DNA of 64,000 nucleotides from Nocardioides campestrisoli (lineage in GTDB: Bacteria > Actinomycetota > Actinomycetes > Propionibacteriales > Nocardioidaceae): NCBI RefSeq assembly GCF_013624435.2, contig NZ_CP061768.1, positions 1,952,001 through 2,016,000 on the forward strand, read 5' to 3'. The position numbers and the translations under genes are program-made. Below are positions 33,315 through 42,957 of this stretch, piece after piece. The notes below the pieces were generated by a model. It searched no databases, was not told the DNA's origin, and saw only the letters and a program-made list of their open reading frames with translations. Position 1 is the stretch's first letter. Every line of letters starts with the position of its first letter.

Positions 33315-35759
33315 GTGACCGAAGCCGCGCACGACCCGACCGTCTCCGTCCTCGGCAAGGAGGAGGTGCGGCTCCTGGACGCCTGGTGGCGAGCGGCGAA
33401 CTACCTCTCGGTGGGGCAGATCTACCTCCTCGACAACCCCCTGCTGCGCCGCCCGCTGGAGCCCGACGACATCAAGCCCAGGCTGCTGGGCCACTGGGGG
33501 ACCACGCCGGGGCTGACCCTGCTGTGGACCCACCTCAACCGGCTCATCCGCACCCGGGACGTGAACGCGATCTTCCTCGCCGGCCCCGGGCACGGTGGTC
33601 CTGCGGTGCTGGCGAGCAGCTGGCTGGAGGGCACCTACTCCGAGGTCTATCCCCAGGTCGGACCGGACGCCGACGGCCTGCGCCGGTTCTTCCGCCAGTT
33701 CTCCTTCCCCGGCGGGGTCCCCAGCCACGTGGCCCCCGAGACCCCGGGCTCGATCCACGAGGGCGGGGAGCTGGGCTACGTGCTCTCCCACGCGTACGGC
33801 GCGGCCATGGACAACCCGGACCTGGTGGTCGCCGCCGTGGTCGGCGACGGGGAGTTCGAGACGGGTCCGCTGGCCACCTCCTGGCACGGCAACAAGTTCG
33901 TCGACCCGGTGCACGACGGGGCCGTGCTCCCGGTCCTGCACCTCAACGGCTGGAAGATCGCCAACCCCACGGTGCCGGCGCGGATCTCGCGGCCCGAGCT
34001 GCTGAGCCTGCTCGAGGGCTACGGGCACGAGGTCATCACCGTGGAGGGCGACGACCCCGCGGACGTGCACCGCCAGCTGGCCGCGGCGCTCGAGGTCGCG
34101 CACGACCGGATCCTCGACATCTGGCGGCTGGCACGGGAGGAGGGCGACCTCGAGCGGCGGCCCTGGCCGATGATCCTGCTCGTCACCCCCAAGGGCTGGA
34201 CCGGTCCCCGGGAGGTGGACGGCGTCCAGGTCGAGGGGACGTGGCGCTCCCACCAGGTGCCGCTGGCCGAGACCCGGCAGAACGCGGCCCACCGGCTGCT
34301 GCTGGAGGAGTGGCTCAGCTCCTACCGCCCCGAGGAGCTCTTCACCGAGGAGGGTCGGCTGGTTCCCGAGCTACGGGCGCTGGCACCGCGCGGCACCCGC
34401 CGGATGAGCGACAACCCGCACGCCAACGGCGGGTTGCTGCGGCGACCCCTGCACCTGCCGGACTTCCGCACGCACGCGGTCGAGGTCCGGGCTCCCGGCG
34501 CGTCGGTCCACGAGGCCACCCGCGTCTTCGGGGAGTACCTGGTCGACGTGGTCCACCAGAACCCGGACAACTTCCGGATCTTCGCGCCCGACGAGACCGC
34601 CTCCAACCGGCTCGGGGCCGTCTACCAGGTCACCGACAAGGTCTTCGAGGGCGACCTGCTGCCCCTCGACCAGCACCTGGGCCGCTCGGGCCGGGTGGTG
34701 GAGATGCTCTCCGAGCACCAGTGCCAGGGCTGGCTCGAGGGGTACCTGCTGACGGGCCGGCACGGGTTCTTCAACTGCTACGAGGCGTTCATCCACATCG
34801 TCGACTCGATGGTCAACCAGCACGCGAAGTGGCTCAAGACGACGCGTTCGATCGAGTGGCGTCCGCCGATCGCCTCGCTCAACTACCTGCTCACCTCGCA
34901 CGTGTGGCGCCAGGACCACAACGGGTTCTCCCACCAGGACCCGGGATTCATCGACCACGTGGTGAACAAGAAGTCCGAGGTCGTCCGCATCTACCTCCCG
35001 CCGGACACCAACACGCTGCTCTCCACCATGCGGCACTGCCTGGACAGCTCGCACTACGTGAACGTGGTGGTCACGGGCAAGCAGCCGACCTTCGACTGGC
35101 TCACCGGGGACGAGTCGGACCTGCACTGCGCCCGGGGTCTGGGCATCTGGGAGTGGGCCTCGCACGAGAGCGAGGACCCCGAGGTCGTCCTCGCCAGCGC
35201 CGGCGACGTGCCGACCGTCGAGGCGCTGGCCGCCGCCAGCATCCTGCGCGAGCACCTGCCGCAGCTGCGCGTCCGGTTCGTCAACGTGGTGGACCTGATG
35301 CGCTTGCAGGACCCGACCGAGCACCCGCACGGCGTCACCGACCCCACCTTCGACAGCGTCTTCACCGCCGACCGCCCGGTGGTCTTCGCCTACCACGGCT
35401 ACCCCTGGCTCATCCACCGGCTGATCTACCGGCGCACCAACCACCGGAACTTCCACGTGCGGGGCTACAAGGAGGAGGGCACCACCACCACGCCCTTCGA
35501 CATGGTGATGCTCAACGACCTGGACCGGTTCCACCTGGTCGTGGACGTGATCGACCGGGTGCCCGGGCTGGGACAGCGCGCCGCCTCCCTGCGCCAGCTG
35601 ATGGTCGACACCCGGCGCCAGGCCCGCGAGTGGACCCGCCGGCACGGGGAGGACATGCCGTCGGTGCGGGACTGGGCCTGGCACCCCGGAGCCGCCCCGG
35701 GCCCTGCGGGGTCGCCGAGCACGACCGCCGAGCCGCGCGCCCTGGACGATGAGCACTGA
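33315..35759 (+). CDS. xfp: phosphoketolase (xylulose-5-phosphate/fructose-6-phosphate)
   Basis: An 814-residue thiamine-diphosphate enzyme that splits xylulose 5-phosphate or fructose 6-phosphate with phosphate to give acetyl phosphate plus a triose or tetrose phosphate. Family signatures are intact: GPGHGGPA near residue 93, [17 protein letters not shown] with the preceding PETPGSI, and the ThDP motif [13 protein letters not shown]. The GTG start follows a ggggaaac stretch. The end overlaps the start of the P-type ATPase gene by 11 bases. Acetyl phosphate would allow ATP formation without respiration. Confidence 0.96.
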   Translation: MTEAAHDPTVSVLGKEEVRLLDAWWRAANYLSVGQIYLLDNPLLRRPLEPDDIKPRLLGHWGTTPGLTLLWTHLNRLIRTRDVNAIFLAGPGHGGPAVLASSWLEGTYSEVYPQVGPDADGLRRFFRQFSFPGGVPSHVAPETPGSIHEGGELGYVLSHAYGAAMDNPDLVVAAVVGDGEFETGPLATSWHGNKFVDPVHDGAVLPVLHLNGWKIANPTVPARISRPELLSLLEGYGHEVITVEGDDPADVHRQLAAALEVAHDRILDIWRLAREEGDLERRPWPMILLVTPKGWTGPREVDGVQVEGTWRSHQVPLAETRQNAAHRLLLEEWLSSYRPEELFTEEGRLVPELRALAPRGTRRMSDNPHANGGLLRRPLHLPDFRTHAVEVRAPGASVHEATRVFGEYLVDVVHQNPDNFRIFAPDETASNRLGAVYQVTDKVFEGDLLPLDQHLGRSGRVVEMLSEHQCQGWLEGYLLTGRHGFFNCYEAFIHIVDSMVNQHAKWLKTTRSIEWRPPIASLNYLLTSHVWRQDHNGFSHQDPGFIDHVVNKKSEVVRIYLPPDTNTLLSTMRHCLDSSHYVNVVVTGKQPTFDWLTGDESDLHCARGLGIWEWASHESEDPEVVLASAGDVPTVEALAAASILREHLPQLRVRFVNVVDLMRLQDPTEHPHGVTDPTFDSVFTADRPVVFAYHGYPWLIHRLIYRRTNHRNFHVRGYKEEGTTTTPFDMVMLNDLDRFHLVVDVIDRVPGLGQRAASLRQLMVDTRRQAREWTRRHGEDMPSVRDWAWHPGAAPGPAGSPSTTAEPRALDDEH

Positions 35760-38577
35760 CCCGGCGCAGCCGCCCACCACGAGGAGCGCCGACGTCGCCG
35801 GCTGGCACAGCCAGGACGCCGGGGACGTCGCTGTCGAGCTCGAGGTGGACCCCGCGGTCGGGCTGAGCGAGGCGGAGGCGGCCCGACGGCTCGACGAGCG
35901 GGGACCCAACGCGCTGCGCGAGACACCTCCCGTGCCGCTGTGGCGCAAGGTCGTCGGGCTGCTCGTCGAGCCGATGACGCTCGTGCTGATCCTCGCGGCG
36001 GTCGTCAGTGCGGTCGTCTCCCGGGAGCTCGAGACGCCGATCGTGATCCTCGTGGTGGTGGTGGTCAACGCCGTGCTCAACCTCGCCCAGGAACGGCGGG
36101 CCCAGCACAGCCTCCAGGCCCTCCAGGACCTCACCGTGGTGCGCGCGCGGGTACGCCGCGACGGACGGCTCCAGGTGGTCGACGCGGCTGACCTGGTGCC
36201 CGGCGACGTCGTCCTGCTCGAGGCCGGTGACGTCGTACCCGCCGACGGACGCCTGGTCGAGACGGCCGGGATGGAGGTCCAGGAGGCCGCCCTGACGGGG
36301 GAGTCCAGCCCGGTCACCAAGCGGGCGGAGGCGAAGGCCGCCCGCGACGCCGGACTCGGGGACCGGCCGGGAACGGCGTACATGACCACGGCGGTGACAC
36401 GAGGTCGCGGCGTGCTGGTGGTCTGCGCCACCGGCCCGCGGACCGAGATCGGCCGGGTGGCAGACCTGCTGGAGTCGGCGGGACAGGAGACGACGCCGCT
36501 GCAGCGGCAGATCGCCGGCCTGGCCCGGACCCTGAGCATCATCGCGGGCGTCGTGGTCGGGGTGGTCTTCCTCGCCGGCCTGGCCCGCGGGGCGCCGCTG
36601 GAGGAGCTGGGCCTGAGCGCCGTGGCGCTCGCCGTGGCCACCATCCCCGAGGGACTCACCGCGGTGGTGGCCTTCACGCTGGCGATGGGCGCCAACCGGC
36701 TGGCGCGCCGCGGAGCGATCCTCAAGGACCTGTCCTCGGTGGAGACCCTGGGCGCGACCCGGCACGTGGCCACGGACAAGACGGGCACGCTCACCCTCAA
36801 CGAGATGACCGCCCGAGAGCTCTACGTCGACCTGCGCGGCTTCCAGGTCTCCGGGCACGGGTACGCCGCGGACGGGGAGATCTCCGCCGAAGGGCCGGAG
36901 CCGGCCCCGGACCTGCGCGAGGCCCTGCTGGCGATGGCTCTGGCCAGCGACGCGGTGGTCGACGACGCCGTGCTGGTGGGGGACCCGACGGAGGGGGCCC
37001 TGGTGGTGCTGGCCGCCAAGGGCGGGCTGGATGTGGCGGCAGCCCGGCGGGACGTGCCACGAGCCGCGGAGGTCCCCTTCGACTCCGACCGCAAGTACAT
37101 GGCCACCGTGCACGCCGTGGACGCGGTGGACCCCGCCTCGCCGACGGCGCGCTGGGCCGCCGGCTCGGAGGACGGGTGGGACGGTCCCGGTGCCGCCCGG
37201 ATGTACGTCAAGGGGGCCCCCGACGTCCTGCTCGCCCGCTCCCGCGAGGTGGACGCTCCCGGCGGGGCACGAGCGCTGGACGACCGGCTCCGGGAGGAGG
37301 TCGGACGGGTCGTCGACGACCTGGGGGAGCGGGGGTTGCGGGTGCTGGCGGTCGCGGCCCGCGGCCTCGACGACGACGAGCTGGCCCGGGCGCGGGAGTC
37401 GTCGCCGGCAGAGCTCGACCAGGCGGTGCAGGGACTGACCTTCCTGGGCTGCGTGGGGATCGTGGACCCACCCCGGCCCGAGGCGCGCGACGCGATCGCC
37501 GACGCGCACCGGGCCGGGATCAGCGTGCACATGATCACCGGGGACCACGTCGTGACCGCCTCGGCGATCGCCCGGGACCTCGGACTGGAGGGGGAGGCGC
37601 TCTCCGGGGCCGACCTGGACCGGCTCGACGACCAGGAGCTGACGGCTCGGGCGCAGCACGTCGCCGTCCTGGCGCGGGTGAGTCCCGAGCACAAGATCCG
37701 GATGGTGGATGCCCTGCGCGCCGACGGCTCCGTGGTCGCGATGACCGGGGACGGGGTCAACGACGCCCCGGCGCTGAAGCAGGCCGACATCGGGATCGCG
37801 ATGGGGATCACCGGCACGGAGGTCTCCAAGGGCGCTGCCCGGATGATCCTGACCGACGACAACTTCGCCACCATCATCGCGGCCGTGCGGGAGGGGCGGG
37901 GCATCTACGCCAACGTGGTGAAGTTCGTCCGCTTCCAGATCGCCACGGCCTGGGGCTTCGTGCTGGTCTTCCTCGGGGCCGCCTCGTTCGGCATCGCCTC
38001 GGGTGCGCCGTTCACCCCCCTGCAGGTGCTGTGGGTCAACATCATCATGGACGGACCGCCGGCGATGACGCTCGGCTTCGACCGGCCCGACGAAGGGGTC
38101 ATGCGACGACCGCCGCGACGGGTCGGCGAGCCGATCCTGACCCGCACCCGGATGGCGCGGATCATGCTGGCTGCGGTGGTGATGGCCGTCGGCACCCTCG
38201 GCGTCCTGCTGCTGGGTCCCGACGAGGCGGTCGCGGGAGAGCCGACCGTCACGGGCACGCTCGCGTTCACCACGTTCGTGCTGTTCCAGGTCTTCAACCT
38301 GCTCAACGTCCGGGACGCCACGAAGTCGGTGTTCAGCCGCTACACGGCCACCAACGCGAGACTGTGGGCAGCGCTGGTGGTGATCGTGGTGCTCCAGGTC
38401 GCGGTGGTCCACCTCGAAGCCGGTCGGGGACCGTTCGACACCACCGACCTGACGCTCGCCCAGTGGGGGATCGCGGTCGCGGTCGCGTCCTCGGTGCTGT
38501 GGGTCGAGGAGCTGCGCAAGCTCGTGCTCAGGACCAGGACCAGGGCCCGGGGGCGGTCCAGCGGGCCGCAGTCCTGA
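35749..38577 (+). CDS. PMR1/CtpF-like cation-transporting P-type ATPase
   Basis: A 942-residue type IIA P-type ATPase. Order: actuator motif LTGESSPV near residue 182, M4 motif ATIPEGLTA (residues 298-305), phosphorylation site DKTGTLT with Asp343, nucleotide-domain KGAPDVLL, and hinge [16 protein letters not shown]6 contains NIIMDGPP, where Asn764 and Asp768 supply the cation site. Met in place of SERCA Thr is typical of PMR1-type Ca2+/Mn2+ pumps. It probably exports Ca2+ or Mn2+. CtpF of M. tuberculosis, a similar pump, belongs to the DosR regulon. Translation is coupled to phosphoketolase. Confidence 0.93.
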   Translation: MSTDPAQPPTTRSADVAGWHSQDAGDVAVELEVDPAVGLSEAEAARRLDERGPNALRETPPVPLWRKVVGLLVEPMTLVLILAAVVSAVVSRELETPIVILVVVVVNAVLNLAQERRAQHSLQALQDLTVVRARVRRDGRLQVVDAADLVPGDVVLLEAGDVVPADGRLVETAGMEVQEAALTGESSPVTKRAEAKAARDAGLGDRPGTAYMTTAVTRGRGVLVVCATGPRTEIGRVADLLESAGQETTPLQRQIAGLARTLSIIAGVVVGVVFLAGLARGAPLEELGLSAVALAVATIPEGLTAVVAFTLAMGANRLARRGAILKDLSSVETLGATRHVATDKTGTLTLNEMTARELYVDLRGFQVSGHGYAADGEISAEGPEPAPDLREALLAMALASDAVVDDAVLVGDPTEGALVVLAAKGGLDVAAARRDVPRAAEVPFDSDRKYMATVHAVDAVDPASPTARWAAGSEDGWDGPGAARMYVKGAPDVLLARSREVDAPGGARALDDRLREEVGRVVDDLGERGLRVLAVAARGLDDDELARARESSPAELDQAVQGLTFLGCVGIVDPPRPEARDAIADAHRAGISVHMITGDHVVTASAIARDLGLEGEALSGADLDRLDDQELTARAQHVAVLARVSPEHKIRMVDALRADGSVVAMTGDGVNDAPALKQADIGIAMGITGTEVSKGAARMILTDDNFATIIAAVREGRGIYANVVKFVRFQIATAWGFVLVFLGAASFGIASGAPFTPLQVLWVNIIMDGPPAMTLGFDRPDEGVMRRPPRRVGEPILTRTRMARIMLAAVVMAVGTLGVLLLGPDEAVAGEPTVTGTLAFTTFVLFQVFNLLNVRDATKSVFSRYTATNARLWAALVVIVVLQVAVVHLEAGRGPFDTTDLTLAQWGIAVAVASSVLWVEELRKLVLRTRTRARGRSSGPQS

Positions 38578-38596
38578 GACGTGGGCCGCCGAGCGG

Positions 38597-39616
38597 TCAC
38601 ATCTGGAAGACCAGGCGGGCCGGTACCTTGCCGGCGAGCACCTCGTCGAAGCAGGCGTTGACGTCCTCGAGCCGCCGGGCCGCGGTGATCACCCGAGTCA
38701 GGCCGCGGGCGTGCAGGTCGAAGACGTCGGCCAGGTCGTTGCGGGTGCCCACCAGGGAGCCCAGCACCGACCTGCCGCGCAGCACCGTCTCGAAGACCGG
38801 GAGCTCGAGCCGGTTGTCCGCCGGGATGCCGACCAGGACCATCCGGCCGCGGGGGTTGAGCGCCGCGTGGGCGGCCCGCATGGCGTGCGTCGAGGGCACG
38901 GTGACCAGGGCTACGTCGACGCCGCCGAGCGCGGCCAGCGCCGCCTGCTGGTCCCCGCGCGCGTCGACCACGTGGTCGGCTCCGAGATCGGCGGCGAGCT
39001 GGAGCTTGGCGTCGTACATGTCGACCGCCACGGTCCGCGCGCCGAAGACCCGGGCGTACTGGAGACCGAGGTGCCCGAGTCCTCCGACGCCGACCACCAT
39101 CACCGTCTCGTCGGGTTGCGGCTCGGCGACCTTGAGCGCCTTGTAGGTCGTCACCCCGGCGCAGGTCAGCGGCGAGGCGTCCATCGAGGTGACGCCGTGC
39201 GGCACGGGGACGACGTGGTTGGCGTAGGCAACCGCATACTCCGCGTAGCTGCCGTCCATGGTGTAGCCGGTGTACTCCGGTGCCGTGCAGTAGGTCTCCC
39301 AGCCGTCGATGCAGTAGCGGCACATCCCGCACGCGTGCCCGAGCCAGGGCAGCGCCACCCGCTGTCCGAGCCGGACCGGTGGCTCGTGATCGCCGAGGGG
39401 AGGCCCCACGGAGACCACGACGCCGACCCCCTCGTGCCCGGGGATCAGCGGGATCTTGGGCTTCACCGGCCACTCGCCCCGGGCCGCGTGGATGTCGGTG
39501 TGGCACAGGCCGCAGGTCTCGATACGGACCAGCACCTGACCGGGGCCGGGCTCGGGCACCGGGACGTCGCGGATCTGCAGTGGCGCCCCCAGCGCCGGGA
39601 CGACCGCTGCTTTCAC
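38597..39616 (-). CDS. zinc-dependent alcohol dehydrogenase
   Basis: A 339-residue medium-chain dehydrogenase of the AdhP type. The catalytic zinc ligands are Cys in GLCHTD and His in GHEGVG. The structural zinc loop is CGMCRYCIDGWETYC. The Rossmann motif is VGVGGLGHLGLQYA. It interconverts alcohols and aldehydes with NAD(H). The GTG at 39616 follows a gaggagcag site and overlaps the stop of the upstream DUF4389 gene (GTGA), so the two are coupled. Confidence 0.94.
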   Translation of the reverse strand: MKAAVVPALGAPLQIRDVPVPEPGPGQVLVRIETCGLCHTDIHAARGEWPVKPKIPLIPGHEGVGVVVSVGPPLGDHEPPVRLGQRVALPWLGHACGMCRYCIDGWETYCTAPEYTGYTMDGSYAEYAVAYANHVVPVPHGVTSMDASPLTCAGVTTYKALKVAEPQPDETVMVVGVGGLGHLGLQYARVFGARTVAVDMYDAKLQLAADLGADHVVDARGDQQAALAALGGVDVALVTVPSTHAMRAAHAALNPRGRMVLVGIPADNRLELPVFETVLRGRSVLGSLVGTRNDLADVFDLHARGLTRVITAARRLEDVNACFDEVLAGKVPARLVFQM

Positions 39617-41046
39617 GACCTGCTCCTCGCGGCCCGGTCGGCTCGGGCCGCGGAGAGGATCGCGAGCAGCACCAGCAGCGCGCCCACCACGAAGAGCGCC
39701 CCGGCCAGCAGCAGCAGGGTGCCGAGCACGACCTGGAGAGCGGGCAGCTTGGTGCCCACCGAGACCCGCGCGGCCACCCCGGGGGCCGCATCCGCATTCA
39801 TCACCACGGCGGTCCACTCGCCGTCCTCGGGGGTCCAGGTCAGCGTGGTGTCCTGCCCTCCGCTGGCGCTGGCCGCCCAGAAGTCCTGCAGACCTGGTGC
39901 CTCCGCGGGTGCACTGCCGGGTGTCTCCCGCGGGCTGGTGCGGTAGACGGGGTCTCCGTCGCGCAGGTCCACCAGGACGACGTGCCCGACGCCGCTGAGG
40001 TAGTCACGGACGGCCGAGGTCGGGCCGATGCCGATGAAGACCTGCTCGCTGCTCCGCGGGTCGGCCCGCAGCCGGACGTCTCCCAGGAGCTGGTCGGGCA
40101 CCACGTCGGTGGCGGACTCGGTGTGCAGGTCGAGCCGCTCGGAGGCGATGGCGTACGAGTCGGTGCTCAGGGCCAGCGACGGGGTCATGAAGAACCCGTC
40201 GGCGTCGCGTTCTTCCTGGTCCAGCACAGCCCCGAGCAGGCCCACGACCAGCAGGCCCAGGGCGCTGAACACCAGCACGGACCCCACCACCAGCGTGGTC
40301 ACCCGCCCGCCGGACCAGACCGACCGCCCGTGGCCCGGCCCCTCAGGCAGCGCCGCGTCCCGGGTGGTCTCCGCGAGCGGCTCCTGGCCACCCTGGTCGA
40401 GCTGGAAGGGAGGATAGCGGTCCGTCATCAGGGCGGTGTACGCCGAGACCCGCAGCCACCAGCGGTCCAGGCCCAGGACGAGGTCGAAGAGCCGCGGGGG
40501 GTAGCGCCGGGTGCAGAGCAGGGCCACCCCCGCGAACAGGACCAGCAGGCCGATCAGCCCCAGGGAACCGGCGAGGCCCACCCCGTCGCTCCCGCTCACC
40601 GCGTAGCCACCGCCGCCGAGCAGGAGTCCGAGCACGAGGTAGTGCGGGATGGCCAGCAGCCACCACTTGACCAGCACCAGCCCGCGGGAGAGACGCGGCG
40701 GGTAGTCGACGCTCAGGTGGGCGGGGTAGTCGGGGACGTCCTGCAGGCTGAACGGCGGGTATCGGTCGGTGCCCAGCGCGTTGTAGGAGTAGAAGGAGAC
40801 CCGCCAGGTCCAGCGCATGACTCCGACGTTGAAGTCGAAGAGCACCCGCGGGTAGTGCGCGGTGATCAGGATGCTGAAGAAGGCCAGCACGGTGCACACC
40901 GCGGCGGCGCACCACAGGAACGCCAGGACGACCAGGTGCGGCACCAGCAGGAGCCACTTGACCAGCCAGAGTCCTCGGCTGAGGTTCGGGTCGAGGGTCG
41001 CCTCGACCCGGACCGGATACGGGGTGGACTCGGCCACGGTGGACAT
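39613..41046 (-). CDS. DUF4389 domain membrane protein
   Basis: A 477-residue membrane protein. Two copies of the DUF4389 motif are visible: SRGLWLVKWLLLVPHLVVLAFL near residue 23 and SRGLVLVKWWLLAIPHYLVLG near residue 119. Each is followed by YPP..F.... and W..RVS.Y...L TDRYPPF. A further membrane segment lies at about 250-280, then an extracytoplasmic domain of some 160 residues and a C-terminal helix. The function is unknown. It precedes and overlaps the alcohol dehydrogenase gene, an uncommon pairing. Good gaggag site upstream of the ATG. Confidence 0.85.
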   Translation of the reverse strand: MSTVAESTPYPVRVEATLDPNLSRGLWLVKWLLLVPHLVVLAFLWCAAAVCTVLAFFSILITAHYPRVLFDFNVGVMRWTWRVSFYSYNALGTDRYPPFSLQDVPDYPAHLSVDYPPRLSRGLVLVKWWLLAIPHYLVLGLLLGGGGYAVSGSDGVGLAGSLGLIGLLVLFAGVALLCTRRYPPRLFDLVLGLDRWWLRVSAYTALMTDRYPPFQLDQGGQEPLAETTRDAALPEGPGHGRSVWSGGRVTTLVVGSVLVFSALGLLVVGLLGAVLDQEERDADGFFMTPSLALSTDSYAIASERLDLHTESATDVVPDQLLGDVRLRADPRSSEQVFIGIGPTSAVRDYLSGVGHVVLVDLRDGDPVYRTSPRETPGSAPAEAPGLQDFWAASASGGQDTTLTWTPEDGEWTAVVMNADAAPGVAARVSVGTKLPALQVVLGTLLLLAGALFVVGALLVLLAILSAARADRAARSRS

Positions 41047-41127
41047 CGGTCTCCTCGTCCCTGCGGTGAAGGGGTCACCACCACCGTGCGCGGGTCGCCG
41101 CCGGCCGCGTCAGAGCACTCCGTCCCT

Positions 41128-41141
41128 GGTCCCGGGGGACC
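41128..41141. promoter_or_regulatory. GGTCCC-GG-GGGACC inverted repeat upstream of DUF4389/adh operon
   Basis: A perfect 6-bp inverted repeat with a 2-base spacer, 82 bases upstream of the DUF4389 start. The element contains two GGGAC half-sites facing outward, one on each strand. The minus-strand half-site continues as GGGACCAGGGACGG, similar in outline to the other candidate DevR sites. A near-identical palindrome lies upstream of the response regulator gene. Confidence 0.4.
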
Positions 41142-41177
41142 ATTGGGCTGTCTCGCCGGTCGGGCGTAAGGGCAGCC

Positions 41178-42029
41178 TCAGTCGTGAGTGCGGCGCCCCG
41201 TCGCCACCAGGTACTCCCAGTCCATGGTCCCCTCAGGGGTCAGGTGCTCGCCGGCGAGGCCGGCCAGCGCGTCGTCGAGAGCCTGCACCCGCTCCGGTTC
41301 GTCGGCGATCGACCGGTAGGCGGCCACCGTCGGGCCGTAGCGCTCCTTGAAGAAGTCGCGGAACGCCTCCGCCCGGTCGAAGGTGTCCACCCCCAGCCGG
41401 TCGCGGCGTACGGCGTCCCACTCGACCGCGTCGCCCAGGAGGTGGCGCAGGTGGGTCTCGTCCCCCCAGCGCACAGGAGGCGTCGCCCCCGGTGGCGGAG
41501 CGGGGGCGAAAGGCCTCATCGTGGCGAACATCTGCCCGATGAAGCCCTCGGGCGTCCACGAGATCAGCCCGACCCGTCCACCGGGGCGCAGGACCCGCAG
41601 CAGCTCCGACGCGCTGCGCTCGTGGAAGGGCGCGAACATCACGCCGACGCAGGACAGGACGACGTCGAACGACGCGTCCGGGTACGGCAGGTCCTCGGCG
41701 TCGCCCTCGTCCCAGGCGAGCTCGAGGCCGTCCGCAGCGGCCAGGCGACGCCCCACCTCGAGCAGCTCCGGCGTGAGGTCGCTGGCCACGACCTCCGCGC
41801 CCGCCCGTGCCGCCGGCAGGGAGGCGTTCCCCGAGCCCGCGGCGACGTCGAGGACGCGCTCCCCGGGTCGGATCCCGACGGCGTCGACCAGGGTCTGTCC
41901 GAGGCTCCCGATCACCTCGGCGGCCACCGAGGGGTAGTCGCCGAGTGCCCACATCGCCCGGTGCCGCTGCTTCAGCTCCTGGGTCGCGGCGGGTGTCGAG
42001 CTCGTCGAGGTGTGTGAGTCCGTTGACAT
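41178..42029 (-). CDS. class I SAM-dependent methyltransferase
   Basis: A 283-residue methyltransferase. Motif I is VLDVAAGSGNASLPAA near residue 60. The acidic end of strand 2 is ASDLTPELL, and the DAEDLPYPDASFDVVLSCVGVMF block follows. The layout is that of UbiE/Methyltransf_11 enzymes. The C-terminal part, with FFKERYGPTVAAY, is common in enzymes of unknown substrate. The ATG at 42029 follows ggaggcaccacc. It diverges from an HxlR-type regulator, which probably controls it. Confidence 0.88.
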   Translation of the reverse strand: MSTDSHTSTSSTPAATQELKQRHRAMWALGDYPSVAAEVIGSLGQTLVDAVGIRPGERVLDVAAGSGNASLPAARAGAEVVASDLTPELLEVGRRLAAADGLELAWDEGDAEDLPYPDASFDVVLSCVGVMFAPFHERSASELLRVLRPGGRVGLISWTPEGFIGQMFATMRPFAPAPPPGATPPVRWGDETHLRHLLGDAVEWDAVRRDRLGVDTFDRAEAFRDFFKERYGPTVAAYRSIADEPERVQALDDALAGLAGEHLTPEGTMDWEYLVATGRRTHD

Positions 42030-42110
42030 GGTGGTGCCTCCGTCCGGTGGGTCGACGCCGACCTCCGGCGTCGTCCCGACCAGCCTGCGCGGGGACACCG
42101 CGCGGCTCCA

Positions 42111-42125
42111 GTTCCAGATCTGAAC
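42111..42125. promoter_or_regulatory. candidate operator between methyltransferase and HxlR-type regulator
   Basis: GTTCCAGATCTGAAC is an imperfect palindrome around a perfect CAGATCTG core. It lies 82 bases upstream of the methyltransferase start and about 100 upstream of the regulator start, in their 196-base divergent region. It is the best dyad I see there for autoregulation. Confidence 0.4.
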
Positions 42126-42225
42126 CGCGTCCGCTGGCACAGGGCCCCGTCGACGGGCGGCCCCCGGGCGGGTTCAGGGGTCTACTGTGAGGAGCGGGGA
42201 GAGCGCCCACGCAGCGGGAGGCATC

Positions 42226-42903
42226 ATGACGTCCTACGGCCAGTTCTGCCCGGTCGCCAAGGCGATGGAGATCCTCGACGAGCGGTGGACCCTGCTGGTG
42301 GTGCGCGAGCTGCTCGCGGGGAGCACGCGGTTCAACGAGCTGCGCCGGGGCAACCCCAAGATGTCCTCGGCGCTGCTGGCCACCCGGCTGCGCACCCTCG
42401 AACGGGTCGGTGTCGTCGACCGGCTGGTGGACGAGCACGGCCGCGGCAGCTACCGGCTGACCTCGTGCGGCGAGGAGCTGCGCCCGGTCGTCGAGGGGCT
42501 CGGCGCGTGGGGGATGCGGTGGATCGGCCAGCTCGGCGCCGAGGACCTCGACCCGCACCTGCTCATGTGGGACGTCAAGCGCACAGTGACGGCCTCCCGG
42601 TGGCCGCCTGGACGGACGGTGGTGGAGTTCCGGTTCCACGACGTGCCCGCGCGGGCGGCCCGCTGGTGGCTGTGCGTGGGGTCGGGCGAGGTCGACGCGT
42701 GCGACGTCGACCCGGGCTTCGACGTCGACCTGGTCGTGCTCACGTCACTGCGGACGATGGTCGAGCTGTGGCGGGGCGACCGTGCCTGGCGGGACGCCGA
42801 GCGGGCGGACGAGCTCACCGTGCAAGGGCCTCCCGCGCTGGCGCGGGGCCTCAAGGATCTGCTCGGCACGATGCCCCTGGGGGCGGTACCGCGCCCCGTC
42901 TGA
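42226..42903 (+). CDS. HxlR-family transcriptional regulator
   Basis: A 225-residue protein. The N-terminal winged-helix domain (residues 8-100) has the HxlR hallmarks: CPVAKAMEILDERWTLLVVREL, RFNELRR and the LATRLRTLERVGVVDR recognition region. The C-terminal half resembles an SCP2-like ligand-binding domain. The conserved Cys9 near the start is the residue used in redox-sensing members, but sensing cannot be assumed here. A gggaggc site precedes the ATG. It is divergent from the methyltransferase. Confidence 0.88.
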   Translation: MTSYGQFCPVAKAMEILDERWTLLVVRELLAGSTRFNELRRGNPKMSSALLATRLRTLERVGVVDRLVDEHGRGSYRLTSCGEELRPVVEGLGAWGMRWIGQLGAEDLDPHLLMWDVKRTVTASRWPPGRTVVEFRFHDVPARAARWWLCVGSGEVDACDVDPGFDVDLVVLTSLRTMVELWRGDRAWRDAERADELTVQGPPALARGLKDLLGTMPLGAVPRPV

Positions 42904-42957
42904 GTCACCTCGGCGACGGTGGGGTCCGTGCGACGAGGCAGCCCGGGCGGGGACCGG

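Noticed and set aside
32759-35752. A 997-codon + strand frame overlapping the phosphoketolase gene
   Set aside because: It is a +1 shadow of xfp, rich in Arg, Gly and Pro with no recognisable domain.
35512-38412. A 966-codon minus-strand frame opposite the P-type ATPase
   Set aside because: Antisense shadow with His/Gly/Arg bias and no family match; the + strand frame carries all P-type ATPase motifs.
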